Shown here one piece after another: positions 23,103-35,600 of a DNA stretch of 64,000 nucleotides. The notes beneath the pieces were generated by a model, which saw nothing but the letters and a program-made list of their open reading frames with translations, did not search any database and was not told the DNA's origin. A program made the translations under genes and the position numbers. Location of the stretch: contig JABLUY010000211.1 of assembly GCA_013306675.1 (NCBI GenBank), positions 1-64,000 of the forward strand, read 5' to 3'. The stretch is from Thraustochytrium sp. TN22 (taxonomy: Eukaryota; Sar; Bigyra; Thraustochytrida; Thraustochytriidae). Positions within the stretch are counted from its first letter, which is position 1; every line of letters begins with the position of its first letter.

Positions 23103-24923
23103 CGGCCGACTCCTGGACGACGACTGACGGCCAACTCCAGGACGACCGCTGACGGGAGACTCGGCGCTGCAGTCTTTGCGCCGTGCTGCGCTGCACTGTA
23201 GCCTTGACCAATGCCATTTGCAAGCAATCTTAATTTTATTGTAACTATTCCGCCTCCAGTGGCTTGCCACTTCACTCTGGCCCAGCTCGTCACTTCGGTC
23301 AGGACCAGCCTGCAGTGGGACCAGGTGCCGCAAGAGTTGCGTGACCTGGTCACGCCTGCGTACAAGTCCACTGTGGTAAGCAAGTTCTTCTCAATTTCGA
23401 GTGCTCTGACTCTGGCTGATCAGAGGCCCAGAGACTGCCGCCCCCATCATAATCGGCACTTCTTGGAGTAGGATAGGCGCAGTGGCGCACGACCGTCACT
23501 GCAGTGCACGACGAATCAGCCAGCCGGGTCGCACTGGCGATGGGCCGATGGCGAGAGTCGTGACCATACACGCGGTCTCGTCCCAGCGTCGAGACCGGTC
23601 GCGACAGCGGACCACGCCGCGAGCGTCGCCGCGCAGAACCTCAACGCGGCGCGGCCTGGCAAATCTCTTAAGCACGGGCCAAGGCGGCCGTCTTCGGCCA
23701 ACCTCGAGGTGGCCGGCGGGCACGGTGGTGGCGAGGCAAGACCGCCGCTCGTCGTCTTGCACGGCTCAGCAGCCTGTCCAAGGACCACGAGCCGGAAGCT
23801 GGCGCGCGCGTGTGACAATATCGCTAAGCGCCTAGAGACCCCGCCCGCGGGGCCGCCGCGGCTTGGAGCGCGGCTTGGAGCGCAGCGCTACCGTCAACAA
23901 CATAATGAATGTCAAGTGGCTCAGCCGCCGGAGTGAGCGCGAGCACCCCGAGCAGTCGGGGCGGCGAGGAAGATGACGTCCTGGTGATCGAGCAGGGCGG
24001 CGACTGCCCCGCTACCACCTCGTCTGTCATCCATGCTTGGCCGCCTGCGTCTCGCGTCCTGTCGGAGGCCGGCGCCGGGCGCGCCTCGGCTTCGCTTGCC
24101 CAAGACATCTGTCTGCCCACAGCTTTCGCGGCGCAGACGCCTGCCTCTTCGTGGCCGCCGCTCCGTGGCGCTCGCCGATGGCGCGGCGCTCGACGACACC
24201 GCGCTCCTCAAGGTCGGGCCGAAGAAGATGGCATGGCATGGCAATGATGGCATGGCAGGACCGCCTTTCCTGGCGATGTCCCAACAAGGCCCTCGCAACC
24301 GGCTGGCTACCAGATCGGGGCGGGGCGATTGCGTGCCGGGTCACGCAACGCGGGCCCGCGCGCTGCTCGCCCGCTCGGTTAGATCGCAGAGATCGCAAGC
24401 ATCGCAGCTTCAGATTCGTCGCGACGCTGCCGCATTTGGCATTTGCGGAGGCGAGGCCGCCCGCCGCCTGGCGCGCGTCCTGCATGATCGGAGACGGAGG
24501 TGCGGCGGCGCCGGGGCGCCTGGCCTGCCTGCCGCGCGCGTGCTGGCCTAGCGAGCTAGCTAGCTAGCTAGCTCTGCTCTGCTCTGCTCTACTAGCCAGG
24601 TCTCGGGAGCGGCTGCCCAGCACGGCGGGAGACCACGCCGTCGGCTACTACTACTACTGCGCGCTGCTCTGCTCGTGGTGCGCGACTCGGCCCGGGCTCG
24701 ACTCGGCGCAGTCAGCTCGGCTCCGCGGCCGGGCGGCGTGGTTGTACATAGCCTGGCCGCACCCCAAGCACTGGAGGGCGCACGTCCATCTCGTCTCGTC
24801 CCGTCTCGGCTCGTCTCGTCTCGTCCTGTACCGCTCTCCCTCTCGCGCGACGCAAGGGCGCGCGCAAGGGCGCGCAGACCGGGCCGCGGCCTGCGCCGGC
24901 CGCGGCGCTGCGCGAGGGGCGCG
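23103..24923. other. 1.8 kb spacer, no firm gene
   Basis: Frames here are short and Arg/Ala-rich, except for one at 23211-23374 that looks protein-like and ends at a splice-donor-like GTAAGC (see findings). GGCATG-type direct repeats occur at 24225-24265. A CTAG-rich patch with (CTCTG)n lies at 24548-24595, and GTCTC/TCGTCTC repeats at 24790-24830, probably in the leader of the zipper gene. Confidence 0.6.
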
Positions 24924-26027
24924 ATGAGCTCAGGGTCGAGCTCGGGCGCGCGCGATGGCGCAGGTGCGAGTGGTGATGGGCCGGCGGACGCGCTGCGGCG
25001 GCGGCGACGGCGCGAGATCTCGCGCAACGAGCGCAAGCGGCGGCGCGATGAGCGCGTCACGCTGCACGAGCAAGTGGACGGGCTGGAGCGCGAGGTAGAG
25101 CTCCTGCGCGAGCGTGCGGAACGCCTCAACGCGGAGCTGGCGCTCTTGAACTCGTGCCCGCCCATCGGGCCTTCCCGGCGCGAAGTGGACGAGCTGCGGA
25201 AGCAGGTCGAGGCGTACCGGCAATTCGCAGACCAGCTGCAGGCGATCGCTTGGCGCATTCCAGAGCCGCAGACCGACTTGGTCTTTGGCGTGCCGCATGC
25301 GGAGCTCGTGCGCGTCGAGGATACTGGACGCCGCACCGTCGCGCACGTCATCGGTTTGTGCTATGCCAGCGCGAACTGGCGGTGCTACCAGGCAGAGCAC
25401 GAGTGGCTGCGCAAGATGGCTGACATTCGCATCCAGGTGGCGCCGGCGCCGCTCAACACGATCTCGTTGTGCGTGCGCTTCCGGGACCTCGCCTGCAATG
25501 GACTCAAGCTTATCAGCGTCTGCCACGAACAGTCGTTCGCGCTCGGCAGCCCGTTCGCGCTCGGCCCGCTTGCAGAGCTGCTCAACAAGTGGACCATTTC
25601 AGACCCGGATCACTGGGAGGCGCGCTTCACGCGCGAAGGCGTCGAGGAGTCCGAGGTGAACGGCTTCCTCGCCAAAGGCCGCGCGCTGCACACTGGCACT
25701 CGCGCCTATCCTCGCAGCATCGCGGTGGGCCGCCGCACCGACACGCACGCGGGTGCGCTCCTCGCCTCTGACGACAGGTCCATGGCCCTCACGTACATTC
25801 ACGCTGTCTCCTCTGGCCATTCGACCGGCGACGCCATTGACACCATCGCCGGCAACGTGCTCGCCAATCCAACCGCAGACAGGGGAGACCTCATTCTTGC
25901 AGGCTCCACGCGCGTTCAGCTCGGCCCTCAGGCTGATATTGATGCCTGGCTTCGACAATACGGACCCATCCTCGAGCGGGGTCTCCTCACCTACCTGAAC
26001 CGGACGCTGCGGGCAACAGAGAGCTGA
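24924..26027 (+). CDS. Basic leucine-zipper-like protein with large C-terminal domain
   Basis: The protein has 367 residues from the ATG at 24924; the frame is open further upstream but only with low-complexity sequence. Residues 25-45 are strongly basic. A leucine zipper follows with Leu at 47, 54, 61, 68 and 75, then a second coiled coil around 86-105. The basic part lacks the canonical bZIP Asn at the expected spacing, a variation also known from oomycete bZIP proteins. From about 115 to the end is one globular domain (HVIGLCYASANWRCYQAEH, GSPFALGPLAELLNKWTI, LTYIHAVSSGHST) that recalls the START-like domain of the oomycete M96 family; this is a weak analogy. A nuclear regulator is likely but not shown. 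The stop codon and 3' flank are tandemly duplicated. Confidence 0.7.
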   Translation: MSSGSSSGARDGAGASGDGPADALRRRRRREISRNERKRRRDERVTLHEQVDGLEREVELLRERAERLNAELALLNSCPPIGPSRREVDELRKQVEAYRQFADQLQAIAWRIPEPQTDLVFGVPHAELVRVEDTGRRTVAHVIGLCYASANWRCYQAEHEWLRKMADIRIQVAPAPLNTISLCVRFRDLACNGLKLISVCHEQSFALGSPFALGPLAELLNKWTISDPDHWEARFTREGVEESEVNGFLAKGRALHTGTRAYPRSIAVGRRTDTHAGALLASDDRSMALTYIHAVSSGHSTGDAIDTIAGNVLANPTADRGDLILAGSTRVQLGPQADIDAWLRQYGPILERGLLTYLNRTLRATES

Positions 26028-26258
26028 CCCTCTGAACATCTGAAGTAAGCTTGTCAAGAAGTGAGCAAAAGAGCACCTTTTTCTGAGCGATGAGATCCAG
26101 ATGCCTCGCTTCGACAATACGGGCCCATCCTCGAGCGGGGTCTCCTCACCTACCTGAACCGGACGCTGCGGGCAACAGAGAGCTGACTCTCTGAACATTT
26201 GAAGTAAGCTTGTCAAGAAGTGAGCAAAAGAGCACCTTTTTCTGAGCGATGAGATCCA
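25941..26258. repeat. 159-bp tandem duplication across a gene's stop codon
   Basis: Unit 1 (25941-26099) and unit 2 (26100-26258) are about 97% identical with no length difference. Unit 1 contains the last 29 codons, the stop and about 70 bases of 3' flank of the zipper gene. Unit 2 repeats all of it downstream, still with an in-frame stop. Only a few substitutions separate the units. Confidence 0.95.
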
Positions 26259-26651
26259 CGCCCCGGAGGAGCCCTACGCGCCGCCCGACTCGGTGCGCTC
26301 CGCGACCTTGCCCTCCAACACCGTGCACCATGAAGCTTCGCCTGGCCGCGATCCTACCGATCTACCTACCTTGTTTATTTGCCTGCCTGGCGTTTTCGCC
26401 GTCTTCGTCGTCCGTCCCTTCGTTCATCCGTTCTACTTTCATGCACATGCTTCCGAGTCCCATCGGCTCTTCATGATGAACATCGAGACTCGACTGATTT
26501 CAGATGACATGACATGACATGACATGTGACAGACCGTGGCAGGATGGTGGTGAAACTGCGCCTCTGACCTGCACCTCATGAGAGTAGACAAAATGGACAA
26601 GCAAACATAAATGTATCATGATGTGTCTAACTACCGCCACGTACCAGGCCT
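26259..26651. other. Convergent 3' spacer before OrfA
   Basis: The stretch between the zipper gene's duplicated 3' end and the OrfA stop contains a (GACAT)n run at 26505-26527 and otherwise ordinary, relatively AT-richer sequence, as expected of 3' flanks here. Confidence 0.6.
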
Positions 26652-29600
26652 TCAAAAGGCGAGGCTGTCGGTGGCAATGACCGAAGCCTGGACGTCCAGG
26701 TAAAGATCGCCCTGCTCCGAATGGAACTGGAGGGCGTGCTTGTGCTGGGAGTGGCCGGCCTGGTTGGACTTGAGCGTGATGTAAAAGGGCTTGTCAGCAG
26801 GGACTGGGCGATGCTGGACGATGCGCTGGATGGAGTTGGGGAGGGCAGCCTGGCCGAGAGTGCGGCGCACCCAGACGAGCATGGCCTGGAAGGCGAGGTC
26901 GTTCACGAAGGGGTCGTGCACGGAGAGGTCGGTGGCGAACTCGCCGCGCTCGGCCTCGGTGCGCGGCACACGCGAGCACTGGGCAACGAGCTGGGTCTTG
27001 GAGCACGAGAGCACCTCGTCAATGCCGCGGAAGGCCGGGCCATGGAAGAGGGTCTTGCCATCGTAGACGCTGCCGGCGGCGGCCGGGTCAGCGGCCAGCG
27101 AGGGCGGCTGCGTGGTGGCGGCCGGGGGCGGGCCCTGGCTCGAGAGCACGACGACGGCGCGGTAGGCCGGGACGAGCTTGCCGCTGGAGAAGGTCTTGAG
27201 CGTGGCCTGAACCATGACGCGGCCCGAGGCACCCTCGGTCGGGGTCATGGTGATCTCGCAGTTGACGTCGCCGTCGACGGTGACGCCCTTGAAGAGCTGG
27301 GCATCGTCAATGGCCCAGAGCGAGTAGCCCGGGAAGAGGCCGAGGCAGGCGTCGGCGAGAGCGCCCACGGCCAGGGTCATGGGCAGGACGCAACGGCCCT
27401 GGATGACGTGGTCCTTGAGGAAGGGGTTGGCCTGGGCCGTGATCTTGCGGTGCACAGTCTTGGTCTCCGGGCCGACCTTGGCGGCCGGGATGCCCCAGTT
27501 GCCAACGAGGACCTGAGCGGGCGAGGAGCCGAGCACGATGCGAGCCACGGTGTCAGCGCCGCCCTCGCGCGGGATGATCTGCACGCCCATGCTCTGGAAC
27601 TGCTTCTTGAGCTGCGGCGTCACCATGCCACCGTCCCACGGGCCAAAGCAGATGGTCTTGACCGAGACGCGGCCGGCCAGCTCGAGGCCCATCTTGTTGA
27701 GCGCCTCGTTGGCCATGGCGTAGTCCGACTGGCCCACGTTGCCGTGGAAGCCGGCCAGAGAGCTGAAGAGCACCAGATGGCGGAGCTTGTCCATGTCGAC
27801 GGCCGCGAAGAGGTTCTCCAGGCCGGCCACCTTGGTGCCGAAGACGGCATCAAACTCGTCCGGCTTCTTCTGCTCGATGAGACGGTCGCGCAGGACGCCC
27901 GAGGCGTGCACCACGCCGGTCACGCGCGCGCCGAGCTTGGCCTCGGCCTCGCGCACCGCCTTGATGACGTCGTCCGCCGAGTTCACGTCGCACGACGCGT
28001 ACAGGGCGCGGCCACCGTGGGCCTCGATGGCCTTGATGGAGGCGCGCACCTCGCGGGCGCCCTCGATCGAGCCCACCGTCTTCTTCACCAGCATCGGCGT
28101 CGGCTTGGGGCCCTGGCCCGCCGCAAAGGCGCGCTTGAGCTCGGCAGTCGCCGTCTTCTGCAGGTCCGCGTCGCTCACGCCGGCGCACCACGCCGGCTCC
28201 GAGTCAGACACCTTGCTGCGGCCCAGCAGGATGTAGCTGCCGCCGCCCACCTGCTTCGCGATCTCGCGGATGCACAGCGGAGTAATACCGCGAGCACCGC
28301 CAGACACAAGAAGCACATCGTCGCGCGCCACCTGCTTGAGCGGACTCCCGGGCAGGAGGTCGCTGGCGCGGGTCGTGCAGCGCTTGAGGCCGGCGCCGAT
28401 GCCCACCTCGCGGATGCGGCTGTCAGCGCACGTCATCTCGCGCATCACGGCCACGGCCGCCTCCTCGGCGTCCACCTCCGGGGCAATGTCCACGCCGCGC
28501 GAGAACACGTCGCTCCACTCCAGGTCAACGGTCTTGCACAGACCGAAGATGGCGCCGCGCTGCGCGCGCTTGAGCGCGTTAGCGCCGCCGCGCGCCTCCG
28601 AGCCCAGCCGGCCGTCCAGGCGCGCCACGCCAATGAACGACGCGCGACCGCCCGGCACCGCCGTGCACAGCGACGCCTTGGCGTGCTTGGCGCACATGAG
28701 CGTGAAGCCCAGGATGTCCGCCGGCGCGAACTTCTCCGCCTGCTGCGAGATGAAGCCGCCCAGGGTGCCAAAGCGCTGCTCGGCCTCCTTGATGGCGCGC
28801 TCCGCGCTCGCCTCCGTCAGGTCCTTGGCCAGCACGTGGCGGATCGCCGCCGCGCCGGCGCGCTGCGCCAGCTGCAGGCCGTCGAACGTCAGCACCACGG
28901 CGCACGCGCCCAGCGCACGCGCAAGAGCCAGCGTCAGCTCCGTGCCGTCGTCAACCACCAGGATCGGGCGGTTCTCCGGCCGCTCCACCACCAGCTCGTC
29001 CGGGCGGCGCACATCCACCACCTTGGCGTAGCTGATCGACAGGTCCGCGCAGTCCTCGCCGTGGACCGTATCGAACTTGACGGCAGCGGCCGCGGCGGGC
29101 GCCGCCGCGGCGGCGGCAGCAGGGGCGGCGGCAGCGCCGCCCGAGATCTCGGCCTTCATGGCGTCCACGACCTCACCCACGGTGCGGGTGCGGCTGAGGG
29201 CGTCCACGTCCTTGGCCTCGACGTTGAGCTTGGCCTGGACCTCCGAGAGGATCTCCACGCGCTTGATGCTGTCAATGCCGAGCTCGGTCTCGAGCTCCAT
29301 GTCAGCCTCAATCATGTCGGTCTCGTAGCCGGTCTTGGCGGCGAGCACCTCCATGACCACAGTCTCGGCCTTGGCGAGCAGCTCGCTGGACGCGGCCGGG
29401 GCGGCAGCGGCAGCGGGCGCCGCGGCGGCCGGGGCCGGGGCAGCGGCAGGCGCCGGGGCGGCACCACCGGAGATCTCGGCCTTCATGGCGTTGACGACCT
29501 CGCCGACCGTGCGGGTGCGGCTGAGGGCATCCACGTCCTTGGCCTCGACGTTGAGCTTGGCCTGGACCTCCGAGAGGATCTCCACGCGCTTGATGCTGTC

Positions 29601-32600
29601 AATGCCGAGCTCGGTCTCGAGCTCCATGTCAGCCTCAATCATATCGGTCTCGTAGCCGGTCTTGGCGGCGAGGACCTCCATGACCACGGTCTCGGCCTTG
29701 GCGAGCAGCTCGCTGGACGCGGCCGGGGCGGCAGCGGCAGCGGGCGCCGCGGCGGCCGGGGCCGGGGCAGCGGCAGGCGCCGGGGCGGCACCGCCAGAGA
29801 TCTCAGCCTTCATGGCGTTGACGACCTCGCCGACCGTGCGGGTGCGGCTAAGGGCATCGACGTCCTTGGCCTCGACGTTGAGCTTGGCCTGGACCTCCGA
29901 GAGGATCTCCACGCGCTTGATGCTGTCAATGCCGAGCTCGGTCTCGAGCTCCATGTCAGCCTCAATCATATCGGTCTCGTAGCCGGTCTTGGCGGCGAGG
30001 ACCTCCATGACCACGGTCTCGGCCTTGGCGAGCAGCTCGCTGGACGCGGCCGGGGCGGCGGCGGCAGCGGGCGCCGCGGCGGCCGGAGCCGGGGCAGCGG
30101 CCGGCGCCGGGGCGGCACCACCAGAGATCTCGGCCTTCATGGCGTTGACAACCTCGCCGACCGTGCGGGTGCGGCTGAGGGCATCCACGTCCTTGGCCTC
30201 GACGTTGAGCTTGGCCTGGACCTCCGAGAGGATCTCCACGCGCTTGATGCTGTCAATGCCGAGCTCGGTCTCGAGCTCCATGTCAGCCTCAATCATATCG
30301 GTCTCGTAGCCGGTCTTGGCGGCGAGGACCTCCATGACCACGGTCTCGGCCTTGGCGAGCAGCTCGCTGGACGCGGCCGGGGCGGCGGCGGCAGCGGGCG
30401 CCGCGGCGGCCGGAGCCGGGGCAGCGGCCGGCGCCGGGGCGGCACCACCAGAGATCTCGGCCTTCATGGCGTTGACAACCTCGCCGACCGTGCGGGTGCG
30501 GCTGAGGGCATCCACGTCCTTGGCCTCGACGTTGAGCTTGGCCTGGACCTCCGAGAGGATCTCCACGCGCTTGATGCTGTCAATGCCGAGCTCGGTCTCG
30601 AGCTCCATGTCAGCCTCAATCATATCGGTCTCGTAGCCGGTCTTGGCGGCGAGGACCTCCATGACCACGGTCTCGGCCTTGGCGAGCAGCTCGCTGGACG
30701 CGGCCGGGGCGGCGGCGGCAGCGGGCGCCGCGGCGGCCGGAGCCGGGGCAGCGGCCGGCGCCGGGGCGGCACCACCAGAGATCTCGGCCTTCATGGCGTT
30801 GACAACCTCGCCGACCGTGCGGGTGCGGCTGAGGGCATCCACGTCCTTGGCCTCGACGTTGAGCTTGGCCTGGACCTCCGAGAGGATCTCCACGCGCTTG
30901 ATGCTGTCAATGCCGAGCTCGGTCTCGAGCTCCATGTCAGCCTCAATCATATCGGTCTCGTAGCCGGTCTTGGCGGCGAGGACCTCCATGACCACGGTCT
31001 CGGCCTTGGCGAGCAGCTCGCTGGACGCGGCCGGGGCGGCGGCGGCAGCGGGCGCCGCGGCGGCCGGAGCCGGGGCAGCGGCCGGCGCCGGGGCGGCACC
31101 ACCAGAGATCTCGGCCTTCATGGCGTTGACAACCTCGCCGACCGTGCGGGTGCGGCTGAGGGCATCCACGTCCTTGGCCTCGACGTTGAGCTTGGCCTGG
31201 ACCTCCGAGAGGATCTCCACGCGCTTGATGCTGTCAATGCCGAGCTCGGTCTCGAGCTCCATGTCAGCCTCAATCATATCGGTCTCGTAGCCGGTCTTGG
31301 CGGCGAGGACCTCCATGACCACGGTCTCGGCCTTGGCGAGCAGCTCGCTGGACGCGGCCGGGGCGGCGGCGGCAGCGGGCGCCGCGGCGGCCGGAGCCGG
31401 GGCAGCGGCCGGCGCCGGGGCGGCACCACCAGAGATCTCGGCCTTCATGGCGTTGACAACCTCGCCGACCGTGCGGGTGCGGCTGAGGGCATCCACGTCC
31501 TTGGCCTCGACGTTGAGCTTGGCCTGGACCTCCGAGAGGATCTCCACGCGCTTGATGCTGTCAATGCCGAGCTCGGTCTCGAGCTCCATGTCAGCCTCAA
31601 TCATATCGGTCTCGTAGCCGGTCTTGGCGGCGAGGACCTCCATGACCACGGTCTCGGCCTTGGCGAGCAGCTCGCTGGACGCGGCCGGGGCGGCGGCGGC
31701 AGCGGGCGCCGCGGCGGCCGGAGCCGGGGCAGCGGCGGGCGCCGGGGCGGCACCGCCAGAGATCTCGGCCTTCATGGCGTTGACGACCTCGCCGACCGTG
31801 CGGGTGCGGCTGAGGGCATCAACGTCCTTGGCCTCAACGTTGAGCTTGGCCTGGACCTCCGAGAGGATCTCCACGCGCTTGATGCTGTCAATGCCGAGCT
31901 CGGTCTCGAGCTCCATGTCAGCCTCAATCATGTCGGTCTCGTAGCCGGTCTTGGCGGCAAGAACCTCCATAACCACGGTCTCGGCCTTGGCGAGCAGCTC
32001 GCTGGACGCAGCCGGGGCGGCGGCGGCAGCGGGCGCCGCGGCGGCCGGAGCCGGGGCAGCGGCCGGCGCCGGGGCGGCACCACCAGAGATCTCGGCCTTC
32101 ATGGCGTTGACAACCTCGCCGACCGTGCGGGTGCGGCTGAGGGCATCCACGTCCTTGGCCTCGACGTTGAGCTTGGCCTGGACCTCCGAGAGGATCTCCA
32201 CGCGCTTGATGCTGTCAATGCCGAGCTCCGTCTCGAGCTCCATATCGGCCTCAATCATGTCGGTCTCGTAGCCAGTCTTGGCGGCGAGCACCTCCATGAC
32301 CACAGTCTCGGCCTTGGCGAGCAGCTCGCTGGACGCGGCCGGGGCGGCAGCGGCAGCAGGCGCCGGGGCAGCGGCCTTCACGGGCGCAGGCGCCGGCGCA
32401 GCCGGGGCGGCGGCGACGGCGGCGTCGACAGAGCCGTAGCCATCGAGCTCGGCGAGCATGGACTTGAGGATGGCACGGTGCTTCTCAACGACAGCGAGGT
32501 CGACCTTCGGCTGGGCGTGCTGAGCCGCAGCCTGCTCGGCCTCCTTGGCCTTGCGCTGAGCCTCCTCGGCCTGGCGCTGGGCGGCCTGGAGCTGCTGCTG

Positions 32601-35600
32601 CGCAGCCTGGAGCTGCTGCTCGAGCTGCGCGGCCTTCTGCACGGCGGCCTGGTCAACGACCGGGGCGGCGGGCGCAGCCGGCGCGTTGGAGAGCATACGG
32701 CCGTCGTTCATGGCAGCCTCACGGGCCTTGATGGTCTTGTCCGAGACGTAGGTGGCGGCCGAGAGGCGGAGCGTGGTCTTCTTGCGCTTGATGGGCGCCA
32801 GACGGGTGGCATCCGGCGCGTCCCACTTGTCGAAGCCCTCCAGGCGCACGCCGGCGACGACGAGCTGGACGGCGGCGTCGCGCAGCTGAATGTCGGCATC
32901 CTTGGCCGAGGCCGGGTTGACAGAGACGGTGAGGACCTCCGGGTCGTCCTTGAGCGTCTCCGAGACGAGCTTGGAGAGCACCTGCTTGGGGCCGAACTCG
33001 ACAAAGACGCGCGCGCCGGCGGCGTGCATGTTGCGCACCTCGTCGAGGAACTTGACGCCAGAGGTCATGTGCTGCGAGAGGCCCTCGCGTGCGTTGCTCG
33101 GGTACGACTGGCCGGAGACGTTGCTGAAGAGCTTGGTGGCCTGGCCGGGCGCGCGCAGGTTGACGCGCGCAAGCACGTCCGAGAAGGCCGAAGCAGCGTT
33201 CTGCATCTGCGGCGAGTGGAAGGCGCTCTCGCAGGCCAGCGGCACGACGCGGAAGCCCTCCTGAGCAAGGCGGTCCGACTCACGCTTGACGGCCTCCACC
33301 GAGCCGGTGATGACAGTCTGCGAAGGCGAGTTGGCGTTGCCGAGCCAAACGTCCGGGGTCTTGATCTCGATCTTCTCCGCGTTGGGGCCGATGACGGCGG
33401 CCATGCAGCCCTTGGGGGTGGGCTGGGCGTCCTTGCCGCTCATGATGCGGGCGCGGCGGCAGACAAGCTCGTAGAGGTCGTCGCGATCGATGCAGCCAGC
33501 GGCGTAGAGCGCGGCGAACTCGCCGAGCGAGTGGCCGGCGGCGAAGTCGGGCGTGAAGCCGGCGTCCTTGAAGATCTCAAAGGCACCGAGCGCGCAGGCC
33601 AGGGTGCTGGGCTGCGAGTAGGCGGTGAGCGAGATCTTCTTGTGGTCCTGCTCGGGCTCCTTGTCGTAGGGCTTGCGCGGGTAGAGCACCTGCGAGATGC
33701 GCTCCACCGAGGCGTCGCCGGCGTTGACCTTGGCCTGGGCGCGGTCCATGTCCGAGATGCTGGCGCGGAACTGCGGCCAGTTCATGGCAACCTCGTTGAA
33801 CATGTGCGTGTACTGGGCGCCCTGGCCGGAGAAGAGCGCGGCAACGCGGCCCTGCGTGGCAATGCCGCGGGCGCGGTAGCTGGCGCCCTCGCGCGGCAGG
33901 CGCCAGGCGTCCTTGCCCGAGGACTTCTTGAACTGGTCCACGATGGCGCGCAGCGTGGCGGTGGCGTCCGTGGCCTCCTTGACGAGGAAGCCGACGCGCG
34001 CGTGCGAGGCATCGAGCGAGCCAGGGAACTTAAACTCCTCGCAGAACTTGGTGTTCTTGATGTAGGCCACGTTCTTGACGGACTTGTCCTCCTCGAGCGC
34101 CTTCTCGAACTCGGCGAGCTGCTTCTCGCAGAGCGCCTGGAGGGCGGCCGGCGAGGGCGCCACGAGGAGCACGGGCTGCGGGCACTTGTTCAGGCGGTAC
34201 GCCTTCTGGTGCTCCGGCTCGGCCTCCTCGAGGACGGCGTGGTAGTTGGCGCCGCCAAAGCCGAAGCTCGAGATACCGGCGCGGCGCGGCACGCCCGGGG
34301 GCGGGAACCACGGCCGGTTCATCGTGTTGATGTACAGCGAGCTCTTGCGAATGTCCGAGCCGTCGTACAGCGCAGGAGGGTTGTCGACGTTGATGGTCGC
34401 CGGCAGCGTCTTGTGCTTGAGCGCCATGATGACCTTGATCATGCCGGCCAGGCCCGCCACGGCCTTGAGGTGGCCAATGTTGGACTTGATGCTGCCCACG
34501 GCCACCTGCTCCGTCTTGTCCTTGTACGCCTCGTTGAAGAGGTTGCTGAGCGCCGTGAGCTCAATGCGGTCGCCCACGGGCGTGCCCGTGCCGTGGCCCT
34601 CCACGAGCGTGACGGTGGCCGGGTCGACGTTGGCGCGCGCGTAGGAGCGGCGGAGCGCCTCCTCCTGGCCCGAGATGGTCGGCGTGTAAATGCCGGCCGC
34701 CTTGCCGTCGCTCGAGGACGCGCAGCCGCGCAGCACGGCGTGGATCTCATCGCCGTCGCGGACCGCGTCCGCGTAGCGCTTGAGCACGAGCATGGCCGAG
34801 CCCTCGCCGATGAGCATGCCCTTGGTCTTCTCGTCGTAGGCACGCACGCTCGGGTCCGTCGAGAACACGGGCGTCTTGCTGAAGGCCATGTACATGCCAA
34901 TCGAGTTGTCCGTGCACGTGGCGCCCGTGACCATCATGTCGCAGTCGCCGTACAGCAGCTCGTCCACGGCCACCTTGAGCGCGATGAGCGAACTGGCGCA
35001 CGCAGCGTCCACGACGCAGTTCATGCCGTCCATGTTGTAGGTGTTGCAGCAGCGGCCGGCCGTGACGTTGCCAAGAAAGCCCGGGAACGAGTCGAGGCGC
35101 CACTCCGGGAAGTTCGCCTTGTACTTCTCCACGGCCACCTTGATGTCCTCCTCCGGCATGCCCATCTTGCGCAGCACCTTGTCCACGACCACGTAGTTCA
35201 GGCGCGAGTAGAACTCATGGCTGGCCTTCTGGCCGCCACCGATGCCGAGCACACAGCCGATGTTCTTCTTGTCCTTGCTCAGCGCGTCCACACCGGCGTC
35301 CTGCAGCGCCTCCTTCACCTTGAGCAGCGAGATGGTCTGGTTCGCGTCCGAGTCCTCCATCTGGAACATGTTCAGGCCGAACTCGCGCGCGTCAAAGTCA
35401 AAGTCCGGGATGAAGCCGCCGCGCTTGCAGTAGATCTTGTCCTTGGTGGTCTTCTCGCTGTCGAAGTACGCCGTCACGTCCACGCGGTCCGCCGGCAGAT
35501 CCGCCAGGCAGTCAATGCCATCGCGGATCGCCTCCCACGACTCGCGCACCGTCGTGCCGCACGGCAGGATCGCCGACATGCCCACGATGGCGATGCGCGT

